This document shows, in pieces, positions 1 through 7,060 of a DNA stretch of 13,712 bases; position 1 is the stretch's first letter; each line of letters begins with the position of its first letter. The notes beneath the pieces are model-generated. The model made no database searches. It was not told the DNA's origin and was given only the letters and a program-made list of their open reading frames with translations. Both the position numbers and the translations under genes were made by a program. Origin of the DNA: Thermoplasmatota archaeon. GTDB lineage: Archaea > Thermoplasmatota > E2 > DHVEG-1. The stretch lies in the NCBI GenBank assembly GCA_018334795.1, contig JAGXLH010000042.1, forward strand, positions 1 to 13,712, given 5' to 3'.

Positions 1-567
1 CCAAATCGGTGTACTTACTAGGGTTGATATCGCAAATACATTTCCTGCTCCTTCAACAAGACTTAACCGCCAGGCAAGACTCACAATGATAATAGCTAGT
101 GGAAATTCATAGGCAATCATAGTTGTCATTTCACGCTGCGCGCCAACTGTTGCATATGGAGATCCTGATGCAAACCCACCAATAACCATAGCAAGTGATG
201 GTAGAATAAGTAAATACAGAATAACCAGTAGATCTCCTTTTGCAGAAACAAAACCATCAAGAACTGATGGAAGACCACCAATTGGAAGATACAAAAGAAT
301 ACTAATGGCTGCTCCAAGACCAAGAACTGGTACTAAATTAAACAACCATCCAATCGCGTTCTCAGGAATAATATTTTCTTTAACTAGTAACTTGCGCACA
401 TCAAGGAATGGCTGACGCAACGGTGGACCAATACGACCTTGCATATGAGCAGCGATTTTCCGATCAATTCCTTTGTATGATAATCCTAAAAAGATTCCAA
501 CGAGAGTAACACCAATTGCTCCGAGAAGAACGGTTAAAACCGTCATCGAAATACTTGCAATATCCAT
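1..567 (-). CDS. NuoH/MbhM-like membrane subunit of an Mbh-type complex, partial (C-terminus beyond window edge)
   Basis: I translated this by hand from an ATG at 567. The reading frame is open to base 1 (189 codons), so the C-terminal part is missing. The product matches the NuoH/ND1 family, the membrane subunit that anchors the electron-transfer arm of complex I-like enzymes and carries the entry of the proton/ion channel. Visible evidence is a hydrophobic first helix, then the amphipathic loop AAHMQGRIGPPLRQPFLDV followed by RKLLVKEN (NuoH and MbhM share a GR-x-GPP-x-x-QPF-x-D-x-x-K pattern), and later SPYATVGAQREMTTMIAYE with the conserved acidic YE-x-P segment. The start lies one base after the stop of the MbhI-like gene, so the two are translationally coupled. 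In the Pyrococcus mbh operon, as I recall it, J, K and L come between I and M; here M follows I directly. The protein acts in the cytoplasmic membrane. The family call is secure; which member of the group 4 hydrogenase/Mbs family it belongs to is not. Confidence 0.9.
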   Translation of the reverse strand, partial: MDIASISMTVLTVLLGAIGVTLVGIFLGLSYKGIDRKIAAHMQGRIGPPLRQPFLDVRKLLVKENIIPENAIGWLFNLVPVLGLGAAISILLYLPIGGLPSVLDGFVSAKGDLLVILYLLILPSLAMVIGGFASGSPYATVGAQREMTTMIAYEFPLAIIIVSLAWRLSLVEGAGNVFAISTLVSTPIW

Positions 568-568
568 T

Positions 569-919
569 TTACATCAACCCCACGAAAAGAAGAAGAATTC
601 CCATAACTACCACAAACCAAAGCACGTAATCACTCACATTACCAGTATGCATCTTTTTGAGTACATCAATAATCCATTTCAACGCTTCAGTCCAACCCCA
701 GTACAAATTACTGGATTGCACATGCATGAGTTGTTTATCATACTCTTTATTACCTGACAGAAACGCTTGGGTTTGCCCCGTTCCTTTCTTATATTTTTTT
801 TCTCCAAATCCACGAATAATGTAGACGATAAGAAAAATGATTACAAATGCAGTCACCCAAACAAGGGGGTGCCAGTAACCAGTTCCTGTTTCAAATGTTT
901 CAAGCATCATCTCAATCAT
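569..919 (-). CDS. MbhI-like linker subunit of membrane-bound hydrogenase-type complex
   Basis: This 116-residue protein has two predicted membrane helices, at about residues 19-36 and 98-115, separated by a polar stretch. The middle carries FLSGNKEYDKQLMHVQSSNLYWGWTEAL split by a charged linker, then HTGNVSDYVLWFVV. I recognise this as the MbhI pattern (FLSG, SNLYWG, HTG-x-x-x-DY). In the Pyrococcus Mbh structure this small subunit ties the antiporter-like module to the NuoH-like anchor with a lateral helix. Having it as a separate small gene, with only one MnhD-like gene before it, favours an Mbh arrangement over Mbs, where a second H subunit takes this place. The MbhH gene upstream ends at 921; its ribosome site (CAGGAGGG) sits in the last codons of that gene. 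Starts at M4 or M5 are possible. It is a membrane protein with no catalytic residues of its own. Confidence 0.8.
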   Translation of the reverse strand: MIEMMLETFETGTGYWHPLVWVTAFVIIFLIVYIIRGFGEKKYKKGTGQTQAFLSGNKEYDKQLMHVQSSNLYWGWTEALKWIIDVLKKMHTGNVSDYVLWFVVVMGILLLFVGLM

Positions 920-920
920 C

Positions 921-2513
921 TTAGAACCCTCCTGTTAACCATTGTAAATACCCACTATTATTCACCAGTGCATTTGCTGCTGGTTCAACAAGATTAGTAA
1001 CAATAACTTGTGGGAATAAACCAAACACGATGATAATTCCAGCAATCACAGCCATTGCTAACAGCATACTTTTTGGCACCTCACGAACTGTTTCATATTT
1101 TGGAAGCGCAGGTCCTAAAAACACGGAATGAAGGACTTTTACAAAGATTGCAAGTAACAGAATGCTTGATAAAATAGCAACAATGGAAAGAATTGGATTT
1201 AACTGATACGTTGATTCATAAATCAACAATTTTGAAGCAAATCCATTGAATGGAGGCAGTCCTGAAACTGCAAGCAGACCAATAATGAAAAAGATGGTTG
1301 TGTACTTCATGTTTCGAGCTAGACCACCTAGCTTGTTCAATGATGTTTCCTTGGTTGCATAATATACCGCACCAGCCACTAAGAACAATAATCCAATGTC
1401 TAATGCATCATTGATCACATGGAATAATCCACCAGTAATTGCTTTCATTGCAAATGGTGCTGTTTGAAGGGTGATATTTGGATCAGCGTTGGCAACGATA
1501 GTAAGACCTGTTCCCACTGCTAGTGCCATATATCCAAGTTCTGCTACTGCGCCGTAACCGATTAATCGTTTGAAATCCGTTTGAATAATGGCCATGATCA
1601 CGCCAATGAGCATGGTAATTAAACCAAGTAACACAAGAATCCATCCTATGGAAATTGCTGGAAGACTTATCACTTCACCATAAACGGTGAAAACAATGCG
1701 GAATAATCCATACAAACTGGCTTGTGTGGCACCAATGAGTAACAATGAAATAGATGCAGGTGCTTGACCATATGCATCAGGAAGCCACATATGCATTGGT
1801 GCTAATCCTCCTTTCATGGCAAGTGCTGCAATAAATAAGACTAACGCGATCTTATCAATAAAGGTAAATCCAGAGATTCCAAGGCTTTGAGCGATTTTTG
1901 CCATATTCAATGCATCATATTGACCATACAACAGCGCAATTGCAAACAAGACAAACAAGGCACCGATAGTACTAATCACGATGTATTTGAAGCCAGCTTC
2001 TACTGCTTTTGCTTTATTTGTCCAAAATGCAACCAGTGCTGCTGATGCAATTGAGGTTATTTCTAAGAATACAAAAAAGTTGAACATATCACCAGTAAGC
2101 ATCATTCCAAGCATGCCTGTGGTCATCAGCAATAACAATGTGTAATATTTATCTAATCCTGTGTTTTTCTCCATAAATGCATAGGAGTATACTACGGCGA
2201 CAAAGGAAAGAATGATTCCTATAATCGCCATGAAAATACTTAATGCATCCACTTCAAATAAAATCCGAATCACTGTTGATTGCTGTACGGTTGCAGCAGT
2301 AGATCCAAACACATAGGTCATCGGACCATTAGCTAAGATTTCAGAAGCCATCAAAAACACAAATAAGGCAGTAATGCCAACAATGATGATCGCAAAGATA
2401 TTCCTTCCTTTTTCACTTACTCGACTAATAAGTGGAGTGAGAAATGCTCCAAGAAGCGGAATAGCGATAGTTAATGCAGGTGCATGAGTCAGTAACATAT
2501 CAACAATATTCAT
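921..2513 (-). CDS. MnhD/NuoN-like antiporter subunit (MbhH)
   Basis: This 530-residue polytopic protein of the proton-conducting antiporter family (proton_antipo_M) is the ion-translocating channel subunit of Mrp antiporters and Mbh-type complexes. Signature residues are in place: the acidic TM5 motif FNFFVFLEI with the key Glu at residue 151; the mid-membrane Lys in LAMKGGLAPMHMWLPDAY (Lys at 234, His at 241); the DFKRLIGYGAVAELGYMA repeat segment; and GLPPFNGFASK near the end. Length is normal for the family, and I see no frameshift. It overlaps the MnhC-like gene by four bases (ATGA) and starts behind a GGAGGTGAT ribosome site that also encodes the Gly-Gly-Asp-Asp tail of that gene. It probably moves H+ or Na+ across the membrane, powered by redox chemistry in subunits outside the window. 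A stand-alone Mrp antiporter is unlikely because MbhI and MbhM homologues follow. Confidence 0.93.
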   Translation of the reverse strand: MNIVDMLLTHAPALTIAIPLLGAFLTPLISRVSEKGRNIFAIIIVGITALFVFLMASEILANGPMTYVFGSTAATVQQSTVIRILFEVDALSIFMAIIGIILSFVAVVYSYAFMEKNTGLDKYYTLLLLMTTGMLGMMLTGDMFNFFVFLEITSIASAALVAFWTNKAKAVEAGFKYIVISTIGALFVLFAIALLYGQYDALNMAKIAQSLGISGFTFIDKIALVLFIAALAMKGGLAPMHMWLPDAYGQAPASISLLLIGATQASLYGLFRIVFTVYGEVISLPAISIGWILVLLGLITMLIGVIMAIIQTDFKRLIGYGAVAELGYMALAVGTGLTIVANADPNITLQTAPFAMKAITGGLFHVINDALDIGLLFLVAGAVYYATKETSLNKLGGLARNMKYTTIFFIIGLLAVSGLPPFNGFASKLLIYESTYQLNPILSIVAILSSILLLAIFVKVLHSVFLGPALPKYETVREVPKSMLLAMAVIAGIIIVFGLFPQVIVTNLVEPAANALVNNSGYLQWLTGGF

Positions 2514-2857
2514 TGATCATCACCTCCCAGTTTTGAAACATGTAATGATCCGTGATGTCGATAAATATGAATCACTAATGAAAGCATCAATGCAAGAACC
2601 GCGACACCAATCACAATACTTGTAAGCGTTAATGCTTGTGGAACCGGATATGACATCACCGGGTTATCAGCATTACCCGTAAAGATTGGTGCGACACTAC
2701 CCATTCTATATCCAAGGGTGATTAAAAACAAGTTTACTCCACTTTGAAGAATGGTGATACCAATCACCATTTTGATAAGATTCTTTTTAAAAAGCAAGGT
2801 GTATAAACCAATGATAATAAGTCCTGCAACAGTAAGATATGGAATATTAGCTATCAT
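2510..2857 (-). CDS. MnhC/NuoK-like subunit (MbhG)
   Basis: This 115-residue protein has three hydrophobic helices and belongs to the NuoK/MnhC family. Characteristic segments are the IGLYTLLFKKNLIKMVIGI start of helix 2, QSGVNLFLI, and PVPQALTLTSIVIGVAVLAL, where the PQALxLTxIVI motif is diagnostic of the family. It forms part of the membrane ion path between the MnhB-like and MnhD-like subunits. The start codon lies two bases after the MbhF stop, behind a GGAGGAGG site. The C-terminal tail is hydrophilic (KLGGDDQ) and doubles as the ribosome site of the next gene. Length is usual for the family. Confidence 0.92.
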   Translation of the reverse strand: MIANIPYLTVAGLIIIGLYTLLFKKNLIKMVIGITILQSGVNLFLITLGYRMGSVAPIFTGNADNPVMSYPVPQALTLTSIVIGVAVLALMLSLVIHIYRHHGSLHVSKLGGDDQ

Positions 2858-2859
2858 AA

Positions 2860-3324
2860 TTAATCCTCCTCCTTATTTGTTGCAATAGCCATCACAAGAA
2901 CAATGGCAAAAAGCCCAGCGATTACTTTCAAACCAACCGCAAAGTTCATCAATGGAAGTGTGCCACCAGTGTTGATATTGGCTGCTCCATCAACTGGTAT
3001 CGCACCAAATAACATCGAAGTATCTACTAAGAAATTTGAAAAGAACGCACCACCCATTAATAAACCAAGGAATGCAAGACCAATGAATCCTAAGGCCCCT
3101 AGGCTTTCAAGCATAGATAAATCATGTTCTTTAACCTTTGATTCAACCCAACTTGTACCATGAGCAACAGCTAATAAGGCAAGACCTGAAGCAACGATTG
3201 CTCCGCCTTGAAAACCACCACCAGGAGTCAAATGGCCATGAGCAATGACATAAAGCCCATAAATAGTGATAATTGGAAAACCAATATTAGCAATAGTTTT
3301 CACAATAGTTGACATTCCTTTCAT
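2860..3324 (-). CDS. MnhB-like subunit (MbhF)
   Basis: This 154-residue membrane protein is of the MnhB family. It shows the hallmark HGHLTPGGGFQGGAIVASGL segment after the first helix, in which the GGGFQGG loop is the most conserved part of MnhB. Three further helices follow, and the tail is acidic (NKEED). MnhB-like proteins form part of the small-subunit cluster of Mrp antiporters and of the sodium-handling module of Mbh. It overlaps the upstream gene by four bases (ATGA) and has a GGAGG site at the proper distance upstream. Nothing is truncated. The subunit has no known independent enzymatic activity. Confidence 0.92.
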   Translation of the reverse strand: MKGMSTIVKTIANIGFPIITIYGLYVIAHGHLTPGGGFQGGAIVASGLALLAVAHGTSWVESKVKEHDLSMLESLGALGFIGLAFLGLLMGGAFFSNFLVDTSMLFGAIPVDGAANINTGGTLPLMNFAVGLKVIAGLFAIVLVMAIATNKEED

Positions 3325-3596
3325 TTTTTTAACCTCCGAAAGAGCATGACAACACTAGCAACCGCCGTAAACAATACCGTTGCTTCACCAAGTGTATCAA
3401 AACCTCTGTAATCAAACACCACAGAAGTCACACCATTATTCGCACCGGTTTCTCCAACTGTATTATCAATAATATATTGATCCATCGCCTGACTCGTCGG
3501 CTCTCCGAAGGGATGCATGAACAGTGCACTAAACATTAAAAATACGGCTACAATGGTTAGAAAAGCAGCAGCAAGTATATTTCGCTGATTCATCAT
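3321..3596 (-). CDS. MbhE-like membrane subunit (MnhB N-terminal-like/DUF4040 partner)
   Basis: This small protein of 91 residues starts at the ATG at 3596. An in-frame ATG at 3641 would add 15 basic residues and a 44-base overlap with the previous gene. I reject that start because a textbook GGAGGAGGAA site lies 4-7 bases before 3596. The product has an N-terminal helix (ILAAAFLTIVAVFLMFSALF), then a periplasmic-type segment with HPFGEP and NGVTSVVFDYRGFDTLGEA, then a second helix ending in a basic tail. The FDYRGFDTLGE motif is typical of the MbhE/MnhA-C-terminal-like component found between DUF4040 and MnhB proteins. It overlaps the next gene by four bases. Its position, the fifth gene in the series, matches MbhE of Pyrococcus. 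Confidence 0.85.
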   Translation of the reverse strand: MMNQRNILAAAFLTIVAVFLMFSALFMHPFGEPTSQAMDQYIIDNTVGETGANNGVTSVVFDYRGFDTLGEATVLFTAVASVVMLFRRLKK

Positions 3597-3597
3597 T

Positions 3598-3855
3598 TTA
3601 TTCCTCCTCCTCTTCTGTACGTTTGGTTGCTTTAATCGCAAGAATCAAAATCGCAGTGGTTAATGCTGCACCAACACCAGCTTCAGCAATAGCCACATCT
3701 GGGGCTTGTAAAATATAAAATTCTAATGATAACAACAAACTCATAGAAGCAAGTGCAATGGTTGCTGCAACTAAATCTTTTAAATACACTGCGATAAGTG
3801 CTGAAACGATCATAAGCAACGGAAGTATAATATGAATTGCATCGAGTAATATCAT
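3598..3855 (-). CDS. DUF4040 family antiporter-module subunit (MbhD)
   Basis: The protein is 85 residues long with about three helices. It contains LEFYILQAPDVAIAEAGVGA, the DUF4040 core with the conserved APDVA-x-x-EA motif; related sequence also occurs within MnhA of Mrp antiporters. It ends in a run of glutamates (TEEEEE) whose codons form the ribosome site of the next gene. It overlaps the MnhG-like gene by four bases and is preceded by GGAGGAT. It is a component of the membrane ion-translocation module. Confidence 0.9.
   Translation of the reverse strand: MILLDAIHIILPLLMIVSALIAVYLKDLVAATIALASMSLLLSLEFYILQAPDVAIAEAGVGAALTTAILILAIKATKRTEEEEE
3601..3610 (-). promoter_or_regulatory. Ribosome binding site deciding the MbhE-like start
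   Basis: On the minus strand this reads GGAGGAGGAA, with the core four to seven bases before the ATG at 3596. The same bases encode the last glutamates of the DUF4040 protein. It supports the start at 3596 over 3641. Confidence 0.75.
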
Positions 3856-4214
3856 GAATTATCCTCCTTTTCTAACGTATCAATCACAGCTTGAGCAGGT
3901 TTCACCCCACTTTTATGAGCTGCTCGAGCAATCGCATGAGCACCAGTTGGATTAGTCACTAAAATAGCAAGTAATGCACCCATACTATGAATCGCCAGAA
4001 CCGATCCGTTTACATCCCCGAAATACCATGATCGCAATCCAAGAATAATTACCGATCCAATAATAAAGATTGATCCAAACGTGGTACATTTCGTTCCTGC
4101 ATGAAGACGAGTGTACACATCAGGAAATCGAAGTAATCCAATAGATGCAAGTATATTAAAAAAAACTCCAATTCCAAGAAGAACGTAAATTATTCCAGTA
4201 ATAATAGTTATCAT
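3852..4214 (-). CDS. MnhG-like subunit (MbhC)
   Basis: This 120-residue MnhG/PhaG-family protein has three helices. The family signature LLRFPDVYTRLHAGTKCTTF (RxPDxYTRLHAxxK) is complete, followed by NPTGAHAIARAAHKSG (T-x-P-x-x-AHxxARAAxxxG). The hydrophilic tail contains KPAQAVIDTLEKEDNS. It begins at the last base of the MnhF-like gene (TAATG overlap), behind an AAGGAGG site. It is part of the small-subunit cluster of the antiporter module. Length and motifs are ordinary. Confidence 0.93.
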   Translation of the reverse strand: MITIITGIIYVLLGIGVFFNILASIGLLRFPDVYTRLHAGTKCTTFGSIFIIGSVIILGLRSWYFGDVNGSVLAIHSMGALLAILVTNPTGAHAIARAAHKSGVKPAQAVIDTLEKEDNS

Positions 4215-4483
4215 TAGTATTCGCCTCCTTGAAGATATTTAGCAATATATAACGTTGAAACAAATGATAACAGGGCATACACAATAGCAACATCAATGTA
4301 AATCACTTGTTCAAAAATAGCACCAAATACTACCATGGAAACAATCACGATGGTATTAATGGTATCAAGCCCAACTACTCTGTCAGGAGCAGTTGGTCCA
4401 AGAATAATTCTGATCATAGCCATTACGATAGCAAGTGATAAAATAATCAAAACAATTAGATATTCATCTGCTAATGGCATCAT
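4214..4483 (-). CDS. MnhF-like subunit (MbhB)
   Basis: This 89-residue protein has three hydrophobic helices. It has the MnhF hallmark RIILGPTAPDRVVGLDTINT (R-x-x-x-GPTxPDRVVALDxxN), followed by IDVAIVYALLSFVSTLYIAKYL. MnhF contributes to the Mrp-type antiporter cluster. It overlaps the MnhE-like gene by four bases and sits behind a GGAGGAT site encoded in the RRIAE tail of that gene. Translation could begin at either of the first two Met codons. Confidence 0.93.
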   Translation of the reverse strand: MMPLADEYLIVLIILSLAIVMAMIRIILGPTAPDRVVGLDTINTIVIVSMVVFGAIFEQVIYIDVAIVYALLSFVSTLYIAKYLQGGEY

Positions 4484-5004
4484 TCAGCAATCCTCCGTAT
4501 CCATTGTGGAAATGATCCACACACATATTTACAGTCAATAGGTGTTTGTTTGATTGCCTGTTCATCAACGTTGATCCAATGAATATACAAATCATTGTTC
4601 TCCTCATCAATATCGACACTGAGCGTACCTGGTGTCAACGTAATCGAATTCGCAAGTATTGTCACACTAAGATCAGTTTTTAGATTAGGATGAATTTTAA
4701 CAATACCTGGATTGATTTTACCAGTTATCACTCGATAAGCAACATCAACGTTTGCTTTTGCCAATGACACAAAAAAAGGACCAATAGCATAAACCAAGAA
4801 TAGTAACCATTTCAAAGGATTTGCCATTCGCACATCCTCATCTTTGACAAAAACAGTTTGGCTGATGAAACCAGTGATGAGCGAGAGAATAAGTCCAATA
4901 AGTAATTCTTCAATGCTCCAAAGACCAGCTATATCACCACTTCCAGTTGTAAATAGAAGATAGGTGATGAAACATACGATTGTTGTAATCACAAATGCAA
5001 GCAT
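4480..5004 (-). CDS. MnhE-like subunit (MbhA), first gene of the operon
   Basis: This 174-residue MnhE-family protein has two or three N-terminal helices (about residues 1-50 and 64-82) and a soluble C-terminal domain. Typical family motifs are SIEELLIGLILSLITGF (W-x-EL-x-x-G), ANVDVAYRVITGKINPGIV, and the domain core TILANSITLTPGTLSVDID, in which NxITLTPGTLS-x-D is diagnostic. It is the first gene of the minus-strand operon: the next gene upstream, thyX, diverges from it. A purine-rich AAGGGG site lies about ten bases before the ATG, weaker than the GGAGG sites inside the operon. It is a structural part of the Mrp/Mbh membrane module. Confidence 0.94.
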   Translation of the reverse strand: MLAFVITTIVCFITYLLFTTGSGDIAGLWSIEELLIGLILSLITGFISQTVFVKDEDVRMANPLKWLLFLVYAIGPFFVSLAKANVDVAYRVITGKINPGIVKIHPNLKTDLSVTILANSITLTPGTLSVDIDEENNDLYIHWINVDEQAIKQTPIDCKYVCGSFPQWIRRIAE

Positions 5005-5224
5005 AGTGTTTTACCCCTTCGCTTTCCTAAACAATTGTTCAGAAAGGGTAATCCACACACTTTTTAAAAGGTTATGGTTTTTTAAGGAGTCATATAATGC
5101 CCTTGAAAACAGAGATAAATGGTCATTTTTTTCGTTTTTAAAAAAAGATTTTGTAAACGTGTTTGTGGGAAGTGACAAAAACATTTAAACAAGATTTTTA
5201 TTTGCTACATGGGAGTATTTTATC
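5005..5224. promoter_or_regulatory. Divergent intergenic promoter region between mbhA-like gene and thyX
   Basis: These 220 AT-rich bases separate two divergent units. For the minus-strand operon, CTTTTAAAAAG (5060-5070) is a plausible archaeal TATA box; a start about 26 bases downstream, near 5039, would leave a leader of roughly 35 bases containing the AAGGGG site. For thyX see the separate promoter entry. I see no RNA gene, repeat or further coding frame with family resemblance here. The TATA assignments come from sequence resemblance and spacing only. Confidence 0.5.
5176..5190 (+). promoter_or_regulatory. Probable TATA box/BRE of thyX
   Basis: The sequence CAAAAACATTTAAAC has an A-rich BRE-like stretch followed by ATTTAAAC, an archaeal TATA-like box. 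Its centre, near 5186, predicts a transcription start at about 5212, thirteen bases before the thyX ATG and just upstream of the ribosome site GGGAG (5211-5215). The spacing fits but has not been tested. Confidence 0.5.
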
Positions 5225-5893
5225 ATGGATGTTCAATTACTTGGAGTAACCCCTCGTCCAGAACGATTACCGGCTCTTGCTGCAAAATTAACACATAGTA
5301 ATACGTCAACAAATGAACTTGAACAATCATCAGACAAAGAACTCAATGCAATACTTGATCAAGTTATGAAACTAGGTCACACAAGTGTTGTTGAACATGC
5401 CTCATTCACATTTGCAATCAGTGGCGTAAGCCGATCCTTAACTCATCAACTGGTTCGGCATCGAATCGCTAGTTACGCACAACAAAGCCAACGATATGTG
5501 AATTTGGAAAAACCTTGTTTTATCACTCCGCCTAAAATTTCGAAAAACAAGGATATGAAAAAAGCCTATGAACAAACAATGAAAACTATTTGGGATCAAT
5601 ATAATGAATTGTTAAAAATGGATATTCCTGCTGAAGATGCTCGTTATGTACTACCTAATGCAACATGTACAAACATTATGGTTACCATGAACGCTCGGTC
5701 TTTACTCAATTTTTTTGAACTTCGTTGTTGCCTTCATGCACAATGGGAGATTAGAAAACTCGCAAATAAAATGTTGAAACTGGTAAAAAAAGAAGCACCT
5801 GGAATCTTTAAAGATGCTGGGCCACCTTGTAAGTCAAAAGGGTATTGCCCAGAACATAATCCAGATTGTCCGTTATATCCAAAAGATAAGTGA
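5225..5893 (+). CDS. thyX: Flavin-dependent thymidylate synthase ThyX
   Basis: This 222-residue protein makes dTMP from dUMP, with methylenetetrahydrofolate (or an archaeal equivalent) as carbon donor and FAD/NADPH as reductant. The ThyX signature RHR-x7-S is complete: Arg78, His79, Arg80 and Ser88 in RHRIASYAQQSQRYV. The preceding VVEHASFTFAISGVSR and the later ELRCCLHAQWEIRKLA (FAD- and dUMP-contacting helix) also fit. The tail carries a Cys cluster (Cys202, Cys208 and Cys215 in GPPCKSKGYCPEHNPDC) that looks able to bind a metal. The ATG is preceded by GGGAG at about nine bases. The next gene begins at the base after the stop, and its product belongs to riboflavin synthesis, so the unit links cofactor supply to a flavoenzyme. 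No thyA-type gene is visible in the window. Confidence 0.96.
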   Translation: MDVQLLGVTPRPERLPALAAKLTHSNTSTNELEQSSDKELNAILDQVMKLGHTSVVEHASFTFAISGVSRSLTHQLVRHRIASYAQQSQRYVNLEKPCFITPPKISKNKDMKKAYEQTMKTIWDQYNELLKMDIPAEDARYVLPNATCTNIMVTMNARSLLNFFELRCCLHAQWEIRKLANKMLKLVKKEAPGIFKDAGPPCKSKGYCPEHNPDCPLYPKDK

Positions 5894-6556
5894 ATGATTA
5901 TGAATCGGCCAAAAATTATTATTAATTGTGCAATGTCACTTGATGGAAAAATCGCTTCAGCTACCGGTAAACAAGTCCGAATTTCTTCTGAAGAAGATAT
6001 GGCACGAGTCTATCAATTACGCAACAAGGTTGATGCTGTTTTGGTTGGGATTAATACTGTGATTAATGATGATCCCAAACTTACAGTAAAAGAACGATAT
6101 GTATCCTGTTTGAATCAACCAATTCGGATTGTTCTTGATCCTCAAAATAAAACTCCTGAAACTGCGTTAATTGTCAGTGACAAAGCAAAAACAATTATTG
6201 TTGTTGATGAAAACACAACTATTTCAAAAACATACAGAGAGAATGTGACCGTGTTACCATTTCCTACTAACAATGGAGTGTTTAATCTTAGAGAACTAGG
6301 AGAAAAATTATGTGATCTTGGAATTACTTCACTTCTTGTTGAAGGTGGAGGAACGGTTATTTGGAATTTTATAACGAATCATCTCGTTGATGACTTATAT
6401 GTATATGTTGGTTCATTGATTATCGGCGGAAAACAAACACCAACTATGGCGATGGGAAATGGTTTTAAACATTCACAAGATTTTATTAAGTTACAACACA
6501 TCGATACGAAATCAGTTGGCGATGGATTATTACTTCATTATCAATTAAAAAAATGA
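5894..6556 (+). CDS. RibD C-terminal-type reductase (archaeal diaminohydroxyphosphoribosylaminopyrimidine reductase)
   Basis: This 220-residue protein is of the RibD C-terminal/DHFR-like reductase family. It is a stand-alone reductase, as in archaea and in fungal RIB7, with no deaminase domain. The archaeal enzyme reduces the ribosyl side chain of 2,5-diamino-6-ribosylamino-4(3H)-pyrimidinone 5'-phosphate to ribityl, using NAD(P)H. Motifs are INCAMSLDGKIAS (residues 10-22, substrate-binding SLDG), DAVLVGINTVINDDPKLTV (47-65, with DDP) and the nucleotide-binding LLVEGGG (147-153). The ATG at 5894 directly follows the thyX stop; a second ATG at 5900 is equally possible. The product is an intermediate on the way to riboflavin, FMN and FAD, so pairing with ThyX makes biochemical sense. 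Related reductases act on other pterin- or deazaflavin-type substrates, so the exact substrate is inferred. Confidence 0.88.
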   Translation: MIMNRPKIIINCAMSLDGKIASATGKQVRISSEEDMARVYQLRNKVDAVLVGINTVINDDPKLTVKERYVSCLNQPIRIVLDPQNKTPETALIVSDKAKTIIVVDENTTISKTYRENVTVLPFPTNNGVFNLRELGEKLCDLGITSLLVEGGGTVIWNFITNHLVDDLYVYVGSLIIGGKQTPTMAMGNGFKHSQDFIKLQHIDTKSVGDGLLLHYQLKK

Positions 6557-6601
6557 TTCATAGACTATTTGTTTGATTAACTTAAAACATAGTTGATAAT
6601 T

Positions 6602-7060
6602 ATGAAATTCCTAGTTGATCAAATGCTTGGAACACTTGCAAAATGGTTGCGATTCTGCGGCATAGACACGTTTTATGCAACACAATCAATTCAAGATGAT
6701 AAACTCTTAGAAATTTCAAAAAAAGAAAACAGAATCCTAGTCACACGAGATAAAGAACTCATCCTTCGAGCTCAAAAGAAAGACATCAGAGTCATACCAG
6801 TTTTTACCCGCGATCTTGATGAACAACTCAACAAAGTATTAGACAATACAACTGTTGATACAACTCAAATTCTTTCACGCTGCTCACTTTGCAATACAAA
6901 ACTCATCTCTATAGATAGAGAACAAGTAAAAGATAAGGTTCCTAAAAACGTGTATCAAACAAATGAAACATTTTGGATCTGTCCAAACTGCCATAAAATT
7001 TACTGGAAAGGGAGCCATTATGATGAAATCATTCAAAAAATCAAATCATTAAATCAGTAA
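6602..7060 (+). CDS. Mut7-C/DUF82 family RNase-like protein with C-terminal zinc ribbon
   Basis: I start this protein at the ATG at 6602 (152 residues). A TTG at 6593 would add only three residues, and family members begin with M-K/R-F-hydrophobic-x-D as seen at 6602. The N-terminal part is a PIN-like fold: KFLVDQMLGTLAKWLR with Asp6, then ILVTRDKELI and the VFTRDLDEQL region supply further acidic residues. The C-terminal zinc ribbon has CSLCNTKL and WICPNCHKIYWKGSHY, the two CxxC knuckles typical of Mut7-C proteins. The family is considered a nuclease acting on RNA, but specific archaeal substrates are not established. It lies 45 bases behind the RibD-like gene, so it could be co-transcribed or have its own promoter. 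The gene ends in an AT-rich convergent region. Confidence 0.9.
   Translation: MKFLVDQMLGTLAKWLRFCGIDTFYATQSIQDDKLLEISKKENRILVTRDKELILRAQKKDIRVIPVFTRDLDEQLNKVLDNTTVDTTQILSRCSLCNTKLISIDREQVKDKVPKNVYQTNETFWICPNCHKIYWKGSHYDEIIQKIKSLNQ

Noticed and set aside
473..997. Plus-strand frames across the MbhI/MbhM genes
   Set aside because: They are antisense to well-recognised membrane subunits and have no family resemblance; they look like chance frames opposite real genes.
3597..3641. Longer MbhE-like protein starting at 3641
   Set aside because: It would overlap the DUF4040 gene by 44 bases, and the strong ribosome site points to 3596.
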